NCBI GenBank assembly: GCA_037176725.1
Contig: JAZBRS010000076.1
Span: 115,277,001-115,341,000, forward strand
Source: Posidonia oceanica
Taxonomy: Eukaryota; Streptophyta; Magnoliopsida; Alismatales; Posidoniaceae
DNA: 64,000 nt
Direction of reading: 5' to 3'
The first letter of the stretch is position 1; every line of letters starts with the position of its first letter. The notes under the pieces are model-generated. The model worked only from the letters and a program-made list of their open reading frames with translations, made no database searches and had not been told where the DNA came from. Positions 30,879 through 44,923 of this stretch are shown piece by piece. The position numbers were made by a program, and so were the translations under genes.

Positions 30879-32040
30879 TACTTGATTCCGGCTTTTGTTT
30901 CCGCCTTTCTGTTTTCTGCGTGGCTTATCTCCCTATTTAGCACTTATTTGACCTACTTGTTTACTTATTGCATTTAGTTTGCTCCTTTTGCTTGGTTTAG
31001 CATTTTACTTGCTTTAATTGCTTGATTATTGCACTAATTCATGCATTTCGCTTACCTTAGCGAATAATTGCCATGCTTGTTTGATTTACCGCATTAATCC
31101 ATGCCTTTTGCTTTGTGGTTGGTTTCGTTTACACAAACATGCTATGCCACTTCTCTTACACACGTGCCATGGTTATAAATGCCTTTTGATGTGCTGATTG
31201 TTTTTGTTTTCACTATCCATGTGACATGACACTTAGCACATACCATGAGCATGCTTTTTGAAGTGATGTGTGTTGTTTGCTTGCCATGCTTGGGTGATTT
31301 TCTTCCCCTTTTGCATTAGGCCTAAGGGCAACTAGAGACTGGTTGCTCCCCCCTTGGCAAATTAAAATCAGCAAGTAAAAATCAAATCTACGAGCAACTA
31401 GAGACATCAACACACATTCACCCGCTGGTGTTAATAAAACATGCAAGATTAAAAACACTAATCATTTGCATGAAACATCATATAGGGCATGCATCTTCTC
31501 ATCCTTGAGTCTACCTACCAGTTTGAGAAGGATAGTCCCGGTCTCTTATATAGTTGCTTTGGCACAGGATGAGTTGGTCGGTCTATCCCCCTTGTCAAGG
31601 ATCGTGTGGGTGCTACTAGAGGGTACAGCCCATGCTCAGGCAGGGTCAAGGCCACTAACGCACCACCCGTTATACCTGAGCTCTGGCCGGGGTCTAGACG
31701 GGAGCCTTACTTTCTGACCGAGTCGGTGACCTATACACATGTGGGAGTCCGAAGTAGACAACCTACTAGGACACACTAGATTGGTGAGAGAGAGCATGCT
31801 AGATAGCATACCATTTGCACGCATGCATCCATGCCACCACTAAAACATTTGCATTTTTTCCTTCAGGTTCTAACACCTGTTTTGCCTTGTTTGCAACAAA
31901 GATCGGTGAGTGAGTTCCCTATCTAGAGCTTGAGTCCTTCTCTTCACTGACATCCCTGTCGTGACATCTGCTCTCGACCTTCCTTTCCTGAGCTACTCGC
32001 TTTTGCGACAATAGCTCCCCCTAGGCGTCATCCTTCTCCT
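30879..32040 (+). other. Element B untranslated leader
   Basis: No gene. 31487-31783 aligns with the conserved leader block of A. A donor-like ATCG|GTGAGT follows (GT at 31906). The gag frame opens at TTG 32041, the same place as the TTG in A; B has no ATG at the position of A's 6532. Confidence 0.65.
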
Positions 32041-34666
32041 TTGTGTCGCAGCCCTGTTTTTACTCACTCGCAGTCAGCCTTGGCCCAGCGCACTCTTGAG
32101 CCTCTACATAGTGCAGTCACGGAGGGGGTTTCCACTTCGGTCCCTCCGACTCTCGTCTTGACCCTTTCTGTGTCCCTTGCGACACTAGGGTTTCCCCCCT
32201 TTGTGTCTAGGGCACCCCTACATCCCGCAAGGCCTAGGCAGGTCTATGCCCCTCCGGATCCTGTCATCGAGGCTACCTTGGTGACTACCACCTGCATCCC
32301 AAAGATTGTCCCGACCGCTTCTGACCCCCAGGGCCATATCATCTATGGCACTAGCCTCGCTGCGGCGACCACTTATTTAGGATCCATGCCTCTTGGACAG
32401 TCTGTGTCCTCTCCTCTTGGATCCGGTCCCCCGCTAGTGCTGCACCTCAGTATCCCCACTGACAAGCCTCTTATGGTACGGTACCAGCGTCTGATGGAGC
32501 TTGCTCAAACCTTTCAGGGCATGGCTCTATCCGCTCGCCCCTCCTTGGCTCCTCCTGTTCCTGAGGTCCCCCTGCATCCTGCTCCAGCATTTCAGGCATC
32601 ACCCACAGCACTGCCACCCTGGCCATCACCTCAGTTGCTCTCTGCTCCAGTGATAGGGGTGCAGCCTCCGCCCTCTGCATACACAGTACTCACTGCACAG
32701 CATACCCCTCCGCCACTTGGTGGCCAGCCCCTTGGGCTGGCTGGAGCGCAACACCCCTCTGGCCCATAGTCTGGCACCGTGTCGGTGCAACAACTACTGC
32801 TCCCACACTCTCCATAATTCACTACACAGCATCCTGCATACTCCTATCCTGTGCATCATTAGGTTTCTTCCTCTGCATACATTACACCACCCACTACACC
32901 CACTGCACATCTGCACGGATACACCAGTCATCACGTCGTGCCACCAGGCGACGCGATGGTGGATCCAGAGGAGCACCTCGGAGCGACCCATACGGTGTAT
33001 GTGGCCCCTACCCCAACTGCTCCATCTCCTTTGGCAGCTAATCTAGAACCCTACGACAATAGGTTTGCCGTACTAGAGAACGCACTTCTCCAAGTGTAGG
33101 GCACGGACCTCCACTCTTACCATTTCTAGGACCTTTGCAATTTTCCAGAGGTGGTACTCCCCCCAAAGTTCAAAATCCCAGACTTCGAGAAGTATAATGG
33201 TAAGGGTTTCCCCATCGTCCATTTGAAGGCCTATTACGGAGACCTTGCTCAGCTCCAAGCTGACGACAGGTTGCTCATCCGCCTGTTCCAGAAAAGTCTT
33301 ACTGGCCTAGCCCTCAAGTGGTTCACATCACTTGATATGACTGCCATTAGGACTTGGGACGACCTTAGTAGGGCGTTCCTGGAACAGAACTCCTTCAACC
33401 TCGACCTAGTCGCAATCAAGCAGGGGAACAACAAGCCGTTCGGGGAGTACATCGGCCCTTGGTGCCCCCTTGCCTCGTAGGTCCGCGATAGACCCTCCGA
33501 CGAGGAGTCTATCAAAATCGTAATCCGAGGCGCGCATCTGTCCACCGGTGCTCTGCTTGCCATCCAGCCTATCACCACTTTTGCATCACTTATTCTGGCT
33601 GGCACTTATGTGGAGAGTTCCCTGCAGAGCGGCAACTTTCGGGCACTCTCCGCCTTCACCAAGCATCTCCGCCTTCACCAAGCAGGCCACTGCCTCCAGC
33701 AATGGCCATGGCAGCAGCAATAGCGGCAACAACAGCAGCGGCAACAACAACAACAACCCTAGGAGGAGGGATCCCCTGTGGACCGCCATCGCCTATGTCG
33801 ACTCTCTCGATGCTCCTATCCACATGGTAGCTCCACCTGGCCCGAATCAGGTAGTGTATGCACCCACACCTAGTGCACACACACCACAGATCACCACATC
33901 ACTCGACCGGTCTATCCTGCCACACCGGTCCAATGAGGACAAAACCAAGGGCAGAGACGACCCCACCATGCTCAACGTCGTTTCACTCCACTAGTGGAAC
34001 CGCTGAGTGTCGTCCTCCCCAAGGTGGCGTCGCTCCTCCGACTCCCCGACATTCGTCCACCGTCGAACCCTCTTCCGGAGTGGTACCGCACGAATCTCTT
34101 CTGTGATTTCCATCAAGCCAATGGGCACTCGATAGACAATTGCTTTACACTGCAGGGCACCGTGCTGGACTTGATCGACCGTAAGATCAATGCTATCAAC
34201 ACACAAGAGGCAGCACCAGCACACACTTCTTCATCAGCATCCCCCCTGCAGTAGATGTAGCATCCTCTAATCCCAGCATCGTCCACCAGCCTCTGCCGGA
34301 GCATTCTGGCCTGGGAGCCGTGGGGACTTCAGGTGTACATTCCTTTTTCCTCCCTGGGTCCGCTACATCTGTAGTGGACCCCTCTGATCTTATCCAGCCC
34401 ATTTATGTACCAGTCTCTTCCTCTCTTTATCGTGCGGCACTTGCCAGCTCCGAGTCGAGGATTCACATGATCCGACTAGATGCCAAGCCGGAGCGCGCTA
34501 CTGCGAGGCCTGCCACACAATCAGAGGCTCAACCCCAGATTAGCTTGCAAGCCAGGCCCAAACCAGAGCCATCACAACCTCCCCAGCAGCAACCCATATC
34601 CACCCACCACACAACAAACACCCCGGTGACTCCTCTCGAGCTCGCAGCTCGTGCTCCCATGGTAAT
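32041..34666 (+). pseudogene. gag: Element B gag, N-terminal and capsid part, decayed
   Basis: Homologous to A 6487-9170. The N-terminal region ends at TAG 32767. The capsid core (33151-33480) is well conserved but flanked by TAG codons at 33098, 33127 and 33478. A tandem duplication of about 19 bp (CTCCGCCTTCACCAAGCAT, near 33649-33687) shifts the frame. The zinc-knuckle region with C-x2-H-x4-H-x4-C spacing is at 33994-34254, and another frame shift lies before 34320. The segment is then cut by the solo LTR at 34667. It cannot make Gag. Confidence 0.85.
34662..34666. other. Target-site duplication of solo LTR S1, left copy (GTAAT)
   Basis: GTAAT is repeated exactly at 38900-38904. Counting it once, the gag codons on the two sides rejoin in phase and match element A, which confirms the insertion borders. 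Confidence 0.9.
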
Positions 34667-37600
34667 TGTAGTAATCCCGGTGTTCAGATCGTCCATGCAC
34701 ACTGCCAAAGCTCGCGTGCACCGATCAGAATCAGGTTCACTATTAACGACTGCGTCTGAGAAGGAAGACTGAACTTGAAAACACTTAAAAGGGAAAAAAA
34801 GGAAAGAAAAGAAGAAGATAAGACAAATCAGAGTCGCCACTGTGTCTATTAAGTCAGGAGACAAGGAAAACCAGGGAAATGCGTGAATAAACACGCAAAA
34901 CCAAGCAGAAGATGCAATGCGATGCAATGCAAATGAAATGAGATGCAAATGATGCAAATGATGTGACTCATGCCAAGGATAAGGGTAAAACGGTCATTGC
35001 GTGTCCAGAGAAAGGGTAAGGACTCCTGTTACGCGCGGAGAAGGTATTAGGCACCCCTGACACGCCCGGAATCGGTCTTTCTTGACTATTCTCGCTCGCA
35101 TTTACAGGATATCGACGATGATTGCCTAACTACACGTCCAAGGGACGAGAGATGCTATAGGTATGCTATGGGTGCTCAGATGAATGCCTAAATGCTTAAA
35201 TGCCTAAATGCCATGTATGTTGAAACAAACATGCACGAATACATGCTCTAAGTGTTGTGTTGTGTGGAAAGAAAATAAACGTGCGATCTATGTGCTCAGC
35301 TATGCTGTCAGCGTTCCGAATGGGGCGAGCCGTGATTCGTGAGAACTACATACCTATGCTATGGGTGCTCAAATGAATGCCTAAATGCCATGTATGCTGA
35401 AACAAACATGCATGAATACATACTCTAAGTGTTGTGATGCATGGAAAGAAAATAAACATGCGATCTATGTGCTCAGCTACGCTGTCAGCGTTCCGAATGG
35501 GGCGAGCCTTGATTCGTGAGAACTACTGGCAGTAAACATCACTGCACTAAATGCAAATGCAAGCGATAAAACAAAACGGCGGTAAAACCATACACATGCA
35601 AGCGACATCCAAAGGAAAACAGGAGCAAATACGCAAAACAGTACGAGAAACGAAATCAGGTGCGCAAAACAGTGCAAAAGCGAAGGAAAACAAGAGTGGG
35701 TACGCAAAACAATGCAAACGGAAGTAAAACAGGATGTGGGCACGCAAAATGATGCAAATGCAAGCAAGATAGGATGCGGGCATGCAAAACAATGCAAATG
35801 CAAGCGAAATATGGTGCGGGCACGCAAAACAATGCAAATGCAAGCAAAACAGGGTGCGGGCACACAAAACAATGCAAATGCAAGCAAAACAGGATGCAAG
35901 CACGCAAAACAATGCAAATGCAAGCAAAATAGTGCAAATGTGTGCAAGAATGCTGATGTAAGGGTGCATGAGCTAAATGCAATGTTAATTAGGATGAATG
36001 CATGCAAAAATGCAAGAAAAGGACCTAAATGCAGTTTTTGAAAACTTACATGGCCTAAATGCAATGCAAAGAAAGCATACAAACTTGTAAAATTTGAAAA
36101 CATGGACTTATGTGCAATTTTAGAAAACTAATGGGCTTTTTAACAATGCAATGTGGTTTAAAATGCAACTAACATGGCATTTAAATGCATGGACGACTAA
36201 AATGCAATTAAACTTTCTTTATGGGTTTTTCTGCAATGCAATAAGATAAGAAACAGAAATTAAATGAAAGATGAATGCTCTGAGGACTAATGTGCAATTA
36301 CATAATTTTTGTGGGTTTTATATGCAATGAAATATGCAAATTTAAACTACTGATTCACAGAATGCGGACTTAAGTGCAATTATAGCATGTTTTAGTGTTT
36401 TTTGGTAATGCAATATGATTTAAATGCAGATTAAATGAGTTTTTAAACTACTGGTGGACTGATATGCAAGTAAACATGTTTTTTGGATTTTTCAGTAATG
36501 CAATATAGTTTTAAATGCTGATTAAACGAAATGCATGAACTGTATGAGGATTGATGTGCAATTAAACTAAGTAAAGGGGCTAAAATGCAATTCAGTAAGG
36601 TAAAAATCCAATTTAAATGAATGCATGCATGGTCTGTGGACTAAAATACAAATAATGCAACCTGCAGGAGTTTTATGTAATGCAATAAGGTAAAATATGA
36701 ATTAAATCAAACATCAATCAACTAAGGACTGCAACGCAAATAAAATAAATTCAGGGGCCTCATTGCAATGCAGTAAGGTAAAAAAGGGAAATAAATGACA
36801 TTCATCAACTGAAACAGGATCTAGATGCAATTTAAAATAAACAAAGGATCAACATGCAATACAATATGGTAAAACATGCATCTAAATGAAATGATCAATC
36901 AACAGAGGACTCAAATGCAAATATAATAAATTACAGAAGTTAAATGTAATGTAATAAGATAAAACAAACATTTAAATGATATTAATCAACTGCAGGACTT
37001 AAAAGTAAATAAAACAACCTACCGGACTAGAAGTAAATGAAACTAAAACTATTTGAACTATAGAAGGACTAAAATGTAATAAACGGAAATGACAGATATT
37101 TAAAGCAATGTAATATAGTTTTAATTCAGATTTAAATCAAACCTAAACTATTGCTGGACCTAAAAGTAATAAAAAAAACTTAAAAGAACTAAATGCAATG
37201 CATGGTAAACTTGATAAGTTAAAAACAAAATAACTTAAAACCTAATCTAAATGCATGGCTACAGTGCCATGTCGCCGCTACCGGGGAAGACGGCCTGGAC
37301 CGGCGAAGGAGGCGGCGAAGCTCAGGGGGGCGTCCTTGTGGCGTGGTGAGGAGCGGAGTGGCGGCAAGACGGCCTGGCGCGCACGCGGTGCACGTTGCAG
37401 CAGCAAGTGCTGCCGAGGAAGAGGCCAACTCTAGCGAGGTGTTGGCGACAGCACAAGGCACGAAATCCGAAAAAGAATATATGGGGATGAAGAAGGGAGT
37501 GAGACGAATCTAGGGGAAGAGTCGCTTACCTGTTTCGCACACCGGGGTGGCTGGACGACCTTGTGGAAGTTCTGTGGTTTTTCTTCTCTCTATCCGTGGC

Positions 37601-38899
37601 TCTCACCGGCGATGGCCTTGCAGGTGGACTCGTGGGTGGCTCCTGGAGGTGGTGAGTGGTGGATGAAGGCCGTGGAGAGGGGCTGGCTGGAGAAGAAGGG
37701 CTATAGGCTGGTTTTTCTTTTTAGGTTTCTTCTTTCTCTCTCCTCCCTTTCTCCTCTTCTTCTCTAGGTTTCTTCCAGGTTTTCTCCTCCATTTTCTTTT
37801 ATATTTTGGTTCCACCTCTTTTTTGGGTTGTCCCCCCTTCCTCCTAGGGTTGCTAGGGTTTTATATCGGTGGGGAGGCGATGAGGGCCATTGGATGAGGG
37901 TGAGATGGAGGCTATGGGATTAGGGTTTATTTGGTTTTTTTTGAATGGCACTAGGGTTTGCATGGGTTTGAATGCATGGGTTTAGGTCTTTTTTGGTTTT
38001 TTTGTTGAGTGGCATTAGGGTTTTGGGTTTGAATGCATGGGTTTAGTTTTTTTTTTTAGGGTTTAGGGTTTGCATGGGATATTGGTTTGGGTTTTTTAGT
38101 GGAATTTGGGTTTTGGGTTTAGAGATGGGTTTAGGTGTGGTTTCTACCTAGGTTTTCTAGGGTTTAGGTGTTTTGATTTATCCTAAGTCTTCTAGGTTTT
38201 TGTGCTTTGATTTAACCTAAGTTTTCTAGGTTTTTTGTGTGAGTGACCTATGGTTTATGTGTTCCTAGGTTTTGTGAGGGTTCATGTTTGAAAATTGTGC
38301 CTAAACCTAGGGTTTAGTGTCTAGGTTTTGGGCTTTGCTAGGTTTTGTGTTTGGTCCCTAGGGTTTAGGGTTTAGGGTTTAGGTTTCTTTGGTTTTGAGT
38401 TTGAGTTTAACCTAGGTTTTTCTAGGGTTTAGGATTTTTCTAAGGTGTTGTGTGAAGTGTCCCTAGGGTTTAGGGTTTAGGTTTGGTTTGAATCCTAGGG
38501 TTTAGGGTTTAGGTTGGATTTGAGTCCTAGGTTTTAGGGTTTAGGTTGGTTTTGCTATGTTTTTTATTCTAAGTTGTGGGTTTGATTTCTAGGTTTTGTG
38601 TTTGGTCCCTAGGGTTTATGTGTGTGGTGATTCTAGGGTTTTCCTAGGGCTTTGATTCTAAGTTTTGATGAACGGGTTTAGGTGTGGATTTCCTAGAATT
38701 TCAAGGGTTAGGTGAGTGGTTTGTTTTGGGGTTTGTTCTGGGGTTTGGAAAGAGTTTGATTTGGAGTTTGGTTTTAGGTTTTAGGGTTTGAGGGTTTAGG
38801 GTTTAGGGTTTGAGGTTTATAGTTTTGGGTGTTGGGTTTTAGGTTTTGAGTCCACCAGAGAAGAGATATTAATGTAGGAGTCAAAATGGGGTGTCTACA
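34667..38899 (-). mobile_element. Solo LTR S1 of a related element, minus strand, 4,233 bp
   Basis: Borders TGTAGTAATC ... GGGTGTCTACA with perfect 5-bp TSDs and no internal region: a product of recombination between two LTRs. On the minus strand it has the same plan as the LTRs of A: telomere-like start (38100-38860 on the + strand shows many TTTAGGG-like units), a small GC-rich block (37255-37480), a long AATGCAAT-rich stretch (35960-37200), a 40-bp minisatellite (35730-35940), the conserved core (about 35010-35085) and a PBS-like echo (34829-34839). ORFs in it are by-products of repeats. Confidence 0.9.
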
Positions 38900-39418
38900 G
38901 TAATCAACCTGACCAGGGATACCCACCGCGTTCCTTATGACTACGCCAAAAAAATGTGCGTGGAGGTCACGCGGTTAAGGTGGGTGTACAGACCTGCCGC
39001 CCCAGTAACCAGGGCCAGCTGCCCAGAACCCGCTCCGCCAGTGAGCCGACCTACTCCACCAGAGCCAACAAGCCAACCCCAGGCAGCAGGCCAATCCTCT
39101 GGTCCCACCACTACAAAACCTGCTACCAGAGCCACTCCCCCTACCTCCAAAAAGGTCCAGCCTTCAGCTGATATCACGATCCAGCTGAAGAATGTCAAGG
39201 CTGACATCTCCATATGGGACCTAATACACTCATCCCATGAGCAACGCGAGGCTTTCCTTCGCGTGTTCCAGGCCGCCCATGTGTCTCAATCCATCGAGCC
39301 TGCTACTCTGGAGAATATGGTGGGTATGATCGCGGAGCCGTTGGTCATCTCTTTCTCAAGCGATGAACTGCCTCCAGCGGGAACTAACCACAATCAGCCC
39401 CTATTTATCATGGTGTAG
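38900..39418 (+). pseudogene. gag: Element B gag C-terminal segment, ending at the conserved TAG
   Basis: It resumes gag after the solo LTR, beginning with the second copy of GTAAT. It aligns with A 9160-9708 without indels in the conserved part (ADISIWDLI, EAFLRVFQAA) and ends at TAG 39416-39418, the same codon as A 9706. The Pro/Thr-rich linker is shorter than in A. Confidence 0.85.
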
Positions 39419-42400
39419 TACAAAAGTTTCCGCATTCCCCTCTCGCTGGTTGATAATGGGTCAGGCCTTAACGTCTACCCCCTGCGAACTACATTGAAGC
39501 TTGGAATCGAAGCCGAGGACATCACGCTAGCCGTGAAGGGAATGATCTCTTTTGACAACACGCACCATGATTCTTTGGGAGCCCTGGTTATTCCCCTTTC
39601 TATTAGCCCAGTCGTATTCGAGGTAGAATTCTACATCGTCGACTTGGAGTCCTCTTTTAATCTCTTGCTTGGGCGCCCTTGGCTCCACAAGCATCAAGTG
39701 ATCCCCTCGACCCTCCATCGCATGATGAAATTCCACTACAGCAATGACATTATCATTGTCATGGTCGAAAATTTTGATAAGGAGCCGGTCGAGGCGATCT
39801 CTTCTGTCTCCCAGCAAACTATCCAATTTGATGCCAAGCCGTCAGACGTCTTGTTACCGTGTTAACCGATTTGAGCCGGTTAACTATATCCCTAATCTGG
39901 AACGTGTCAGCTCTCTAGCCGTTCATTGCAACCCCTCCCGGATGGTCGAGAATATCTACCGTAGGTGGGGCTATGTGAAGGGGACACCACTCGGGCATCA
40001 CGGCCAAGGGATCACCGAGCCGATTACAGCTGAGGAGAGAAGAGATTTTGAAGATCTAGGCTATGAATGGCAGCCCCACGATGGTGAGCGCCCGCGCTTG
40101 AAGAATCGGAAGCTCGTAATTCCTCGGGGCCTCACTAACTTTGTCAGTGCAGGTATTCTTGACCCGTACACGAGCGCAGCCGCAGCCTAGCCAATGTTGT
40201 GCCAGAGCCCCCCACTACCGACAGAGGAGTGGGTCTATGTAGAAGACTACTACTCAGTTGAGGAGCAGCTTGGCACAATGGAAGCAGCCTGGATCAGCAA
40301 GGTGGTCCTGTCCAACCCTGCTACATCTCGGTTAGTTTGCCTGGTCCTTCCCTATACTGATATAGTGGCAGTTTCAGCAAGCTCTGTGTCAGGCATGACA
40401 GTTTCTCCCCCTCCTGCAGCTTAGTGCCTACAATAGTTACATCGACAGCTCCAAAGTCAGGAGCACAGCTTCAGGCATTAGTCAGTAGTCCATCTGAGGC
40501 TGCAGCTGCACCGGCACAGAAGTCACCATTTCCAGTGGTGCAGTCAGCCGAATCAGGCAACATCGGGACTCGGCCTGCCTCATCAGCAGCACCACGAGCA
40601 AGCTAGGCGGCTCCATCAGTCACACACCCGTTAGCTTTAGCAGATCCAACCTCGTGACGGGTCCTTGCAGCCCTTACCGTGAGACAACCACCATTACTCA
40701 CGGATGCCACCATTTTGTACCCCTACACAGCCGCCCAGCTGTCAGACCCTTAGAAGAGCACCTCTGTGTCCCCTCCAGCCACAGCACTGACCCAGTCGGC
40801 ACACCCACCAATTGCATCCCTGGCCAACCGATTTGCATCCCTGATCGCCACTATACTGTGATCGGCCACATCAGGAGATCAGCCAGCCAGCCAGCTAGCA
40901 GTAGAGCAGATGCCCTAGTTAGTGGTATGCCTAGCAGCCAGAGCCGACCCCGCAGGCGAAGGAATCGTCGGGCAGGACTTTGAAGGAGCCGTCTGCGGCT
41001 ATTATGTCGACACACCCTCAGAAGACGAGGAGGGTGCGATTGCAGAAGCCCTGGTGGATGCCTCGCTCGTAGACTTGGAATTGTTGTTCCAAGAACAACT
41101 CGCGGCACTGGTAGAGGATGCTGCCGAGCAGCAGGCATTGAGGAAAGGAAAAGCCGTGGCCACGGATCCCTCCCCACAGCAAGACCATTCCTCAATCATG
41201 GTCTTGGGAGATGAAGCAGAGGTAGCACCCACTAGACCAGACAAGTTGATCACCCCTCAGCCGCAAGGCGGGTCTAGGTGGTTCGTGCAACGCATGCCCC
41301 GCACGGGCGGTGCGTATGGCGACAACACAGATCAGTCGCCCTGAAGACAGTCATTTGTCCCCAAGACTCCCCGCAAGTACATCTGAAAATGCGGAGGAGG
41401 GGACAGCAGTAGTTACAGAACAGGCAATAACAGAGGAGGCAGACTTAGCATTCCTAGCAGTTCAGCCAGCCCCAGCAGTGACAATAGTGTCAAAGTAGGC
41501 AGAGCAGTCGGATCAGTCAACAGAGCTAGAGGCCACTCAAGCAGAAGTCACCCACCGAGCTTACAGAAATACTCGGGTGAGCGTGACCATCCTGAGGCGT
41601 CATCAGGATCAAGAGGCGGAACATATTCACTCCTTCGACATCATAGACCCAACATTTGAGAAGGAGATCCTCTCAGAACTCATTGCATATGAGGAAGAGG
41701 ATGACACAGGTATAGATGAGAATGATGAACCATCGCCTGAGTTCCAGCCTTACGATGACGACATCTTCGCCTGGAGTTACGAGGACATGGTCGGCCTCGA
41801 CATTGAGGTTGTGGTGCACAACTTGCCTCTAGATTCAGATGCGAGGCCGGTAAAGCATAATCTCCAGAAGTGGCAACCACGGTGGCTACTCAAAATCAAG
41901 GAGGAAATCATGAAGCAGCACAGTGTTGGCTTCCTTAAAGTCATCCTCTACCCGGAATGGCTCGCAAATGTCGTGCCAATGTCTAAGAAAGATGGCCATG
42001 TCCGCATGTGCATTGATTATAGGGATCTGAACAAAGCCAATCCTAAGGACGACTTCCCTCTACCACACATCGACGTCCAGGTAGACAACACTACAGGGCA
42101 CAAGATGCTCTCCTTCATGGACGGCTTCTCTGGCTACAACCAGATAAGAAGGACATGGAAAAGACTTCCTTTATCACCCCCTAGGGAGTCTTCTACTATC
42201 AGGTCATGCCATTCGGGCTTAAGAATGCCGGAGCAACATAGCAGAGGACGATGACTGCACTGTTCCACGATCTCATGCACCAAGAAGTCGAGGTTTATGT
42301 GGACAACATGATCGCCAAGTCAAGAGAGCCTGAGGATCACCTCATCTGCCTCATGAAGCTCTTCAATCGCCTGCGGAAGTACAAGTTTCGCCTCAACCCT

Positions 42401-44923
42401 AGTAAATGTGTATTCAGGGTATCATTAGGCAAGCTGTTGGGCTACATTGTCAGTTAGAGGGGAATTGAGGTGGACCCGAGCAAGGCAAAAGCCACCGTGG
42501 ATATGCCACCCCCCAAGACTGAGAAAGAGGTCAGAGGCCTACTGGGGCGTCTGCAGTATATCAGTCGGTTCATCGCACAACTCACACCTATCTGCGAACT
42601 GATCTTCAAGCTCCTGAAGAAGAATGCACAGATCAACAGGAGCGAGGAGTGTCAAACTGCATTTGACAAGATCAAGCAGCTCCTGATCAAGCCTCCTGTC
42701 CTGGTTCCTCCCGTGCCGGGGAGACCTTTGATTCTCTACCTCTTTACCACGCAACATTCCATGGGCACCGTCTCGGGCCAGCATGACAAAACAGGTAGAA
42801 AGGAGCATGCCATCTATTACCTGAGCAAGAAGTTCACTGATTACGAAGCCAGGTATAGCACCATAGAGAAGACCTGCCTATCTCTTGTCTGAGCCGTGCA
42901 GAAGCTAAGGCACTACATGATGGCACACCCGATCCAGCTCTTATGCCGGCATGACCCTATCTAGTTTCTCATCCAGAAGCCGGTCATGGTAGGTCAATGC
43001 GCCAAGTGGCAGGTGTTATTATCTCAATATGACATCACCTTTGTCACGTAGAAGTCAATGAAGGGCCAAGCCATGGCAAATCATTTGGCCAACCTTCCAT
43101 TACCTTAGTATCAGCCGCTGCAGACACAGTTCCTTGATGAGGACATTCTATTCGCCATGGAGGATTCAGAGTAGAAGGATCCTGAAGACGAACTATAGTG
43201 GCATCTGTATTTTGATGGCACAGTCAATAGAAGGGGTAGAGGCATCGGCGCTGTTCTAGCAACGCCGCAGGGAGCGCTGATCCCGTTTGCAAGGAAGATG
43301 ACATTCCCTTGCACCAACAATGAGGCAGAGTATGAGGCTTGCATTATGGGACTGCGAGTCACACTCTAGCATGATGTGCACAAGCTACATGTCCACGAAG
43401 ATGCGATGCTGGTCATCTCCCAAGTCAACGGTGACTAGAAGACCAAGGACCCCAAGCTGGTGCCTTACCATGAATGCCTGCTGAAGCTGATAGAAGAATT
43501 TGGAGATATCTGCTTCAATTACATGAACAGAGCCAGGAATGCCTATGCAGATGCTTTGGCAACCCTAGCATCTTGGCTCTCCATACCCGAGTATCGTGTA
43601 GTGGACGTATCAGTCTCTTGCATGGAACAGCCCGCACACTGCATGTGCATCAAGGAAGCGGATCCAGCAGAAGAACTGCCATGGTACCACGACATCAAGG
43701 TCTTCCTAGAATCTGGCTGCCTCCCACCTTACGCCTTAGCTGCAGACAGAAATACTTTGGCACGCCTGGCGTCAAAGTACGTAATGGGGGCAGGACATTT
43801 GTACAGAAGATCTTACAACCAGATGCTCCTATGCTGCGTAGGCAAGAAAGAGGTTGACACACTGATGCTTCAAGTCCATGCAGAGACCTGCGGCCCTCAC
43901 ATGAATGGTGTGTTGTTGGCCAAGAAGATTATGCTCCAAGGCTACTTTTGGTCAACCATGGAGGCGGACTGTTGCCAGTTTGTGTGCAAGTGCCATAGCT
44001 TCCAAATCCATGGAAACTTCATACACGCTCCCCCATAGCAATTGCACAGCATGTCCCCACCGTCGCCTTTCTCCACCTAAGGGATCGATGTCATCGACGT
44101 CATACACCCAGCAGCCTCTAACGGTCATCACTTTATTTGGGAAGCGATCGACTATTTTACCAAGTAGGTGGAAGCAGCCTCCTACAAGACAGTCACTACC
44201 GCGGCTATTGAGAATTTTATCAGAAACAACATCATAGCCCGGTATGGGGTCCCGCACGCGCTCATCTCAGACAATGGCTTAAACATCATAGCCATGAGGA
44301 TCGAAGACTATCTGTGGAACTTCATCATTAAGCATCACCGATCCTCGCCTTATCGGCCACAGATGAATGGTGCAGTAGAGTCTACCAACAAGAACCATGT
44401 CAAGATCTTGAAAAAGATGGCAGAGACTCACAAGGACTGGCATGACAAGCTTCCGTATGCACTCTGGGTGTATAAGATATCAGTTCGGACCTTGACAGGA
44501 GCAACCCCGTACTCGCTGGTGTACGACATGGAGGCAGTGTTGCCTGTTGAAGTAGAGATCCCCTCACTACGGATCCTACGAGAAGCAGTGCTGGAAGAAG
44601 CAGAATGGGTTGAAGATCGCTGCATCCAGTTGAACCTGATCAATGAGCATAGGCTGCAGGCCATGCATCATGCTCAGTGTTATCAAAAGTGCTCGATCAG
44701 GGCATACCAGAAGAAGGTTAGGCCCAGAAGCTTCAATCTAGGGGATTTGGTCCTTCGAGCCATCCATCTCCCCGATGGTCGAGGCAAATTCCGACTCAAC
44801 TGGCATGGCCCCTTTCTAATCAAGCGGGTATTCCCCGATGGCGCAGCAGTCCTTGAGGACATGGACCAAGTCGAGCATTCCAAATCAGTCAATTCATGCT
44901 ACCTCAAGAAGTACTACCAATAG
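39419..44923 (+). pseudogene. pol: Element B pol, decayed but nearly full length
   Basis: Protease DNGSG is present near 39453. A one-base T insertion near 39855 shifts the frame; the linker (40190-41500) has several stops and shifts. Compared with A, 49 codons are missing before reverse transcriptase (between Asp-rich PYDDD and FAWSYEDM, about 41760), and a 10-bp deletion lies near 42147. The RT active site reads YVDN (42296-42307) where A has YVDD. From 42182 to 44923 there is one frame with no indel but 14 nonsense codons: 12 TAG, one TGA (42890) and one TAA (44078). The integrase D, D and E codons are retained. Both RNase H domains are recognisable. It cannot be functional. Confidence 0.9.

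Noticed and set aside
37219..37815. Small ORFs in the GC-rich part of solo LTR S1 (and 58075-59027 in S2) as genes
   Set aside because: They lie in LTR sequence, are not conserved between S1 and S2 in frame, and have no recognisable domain.
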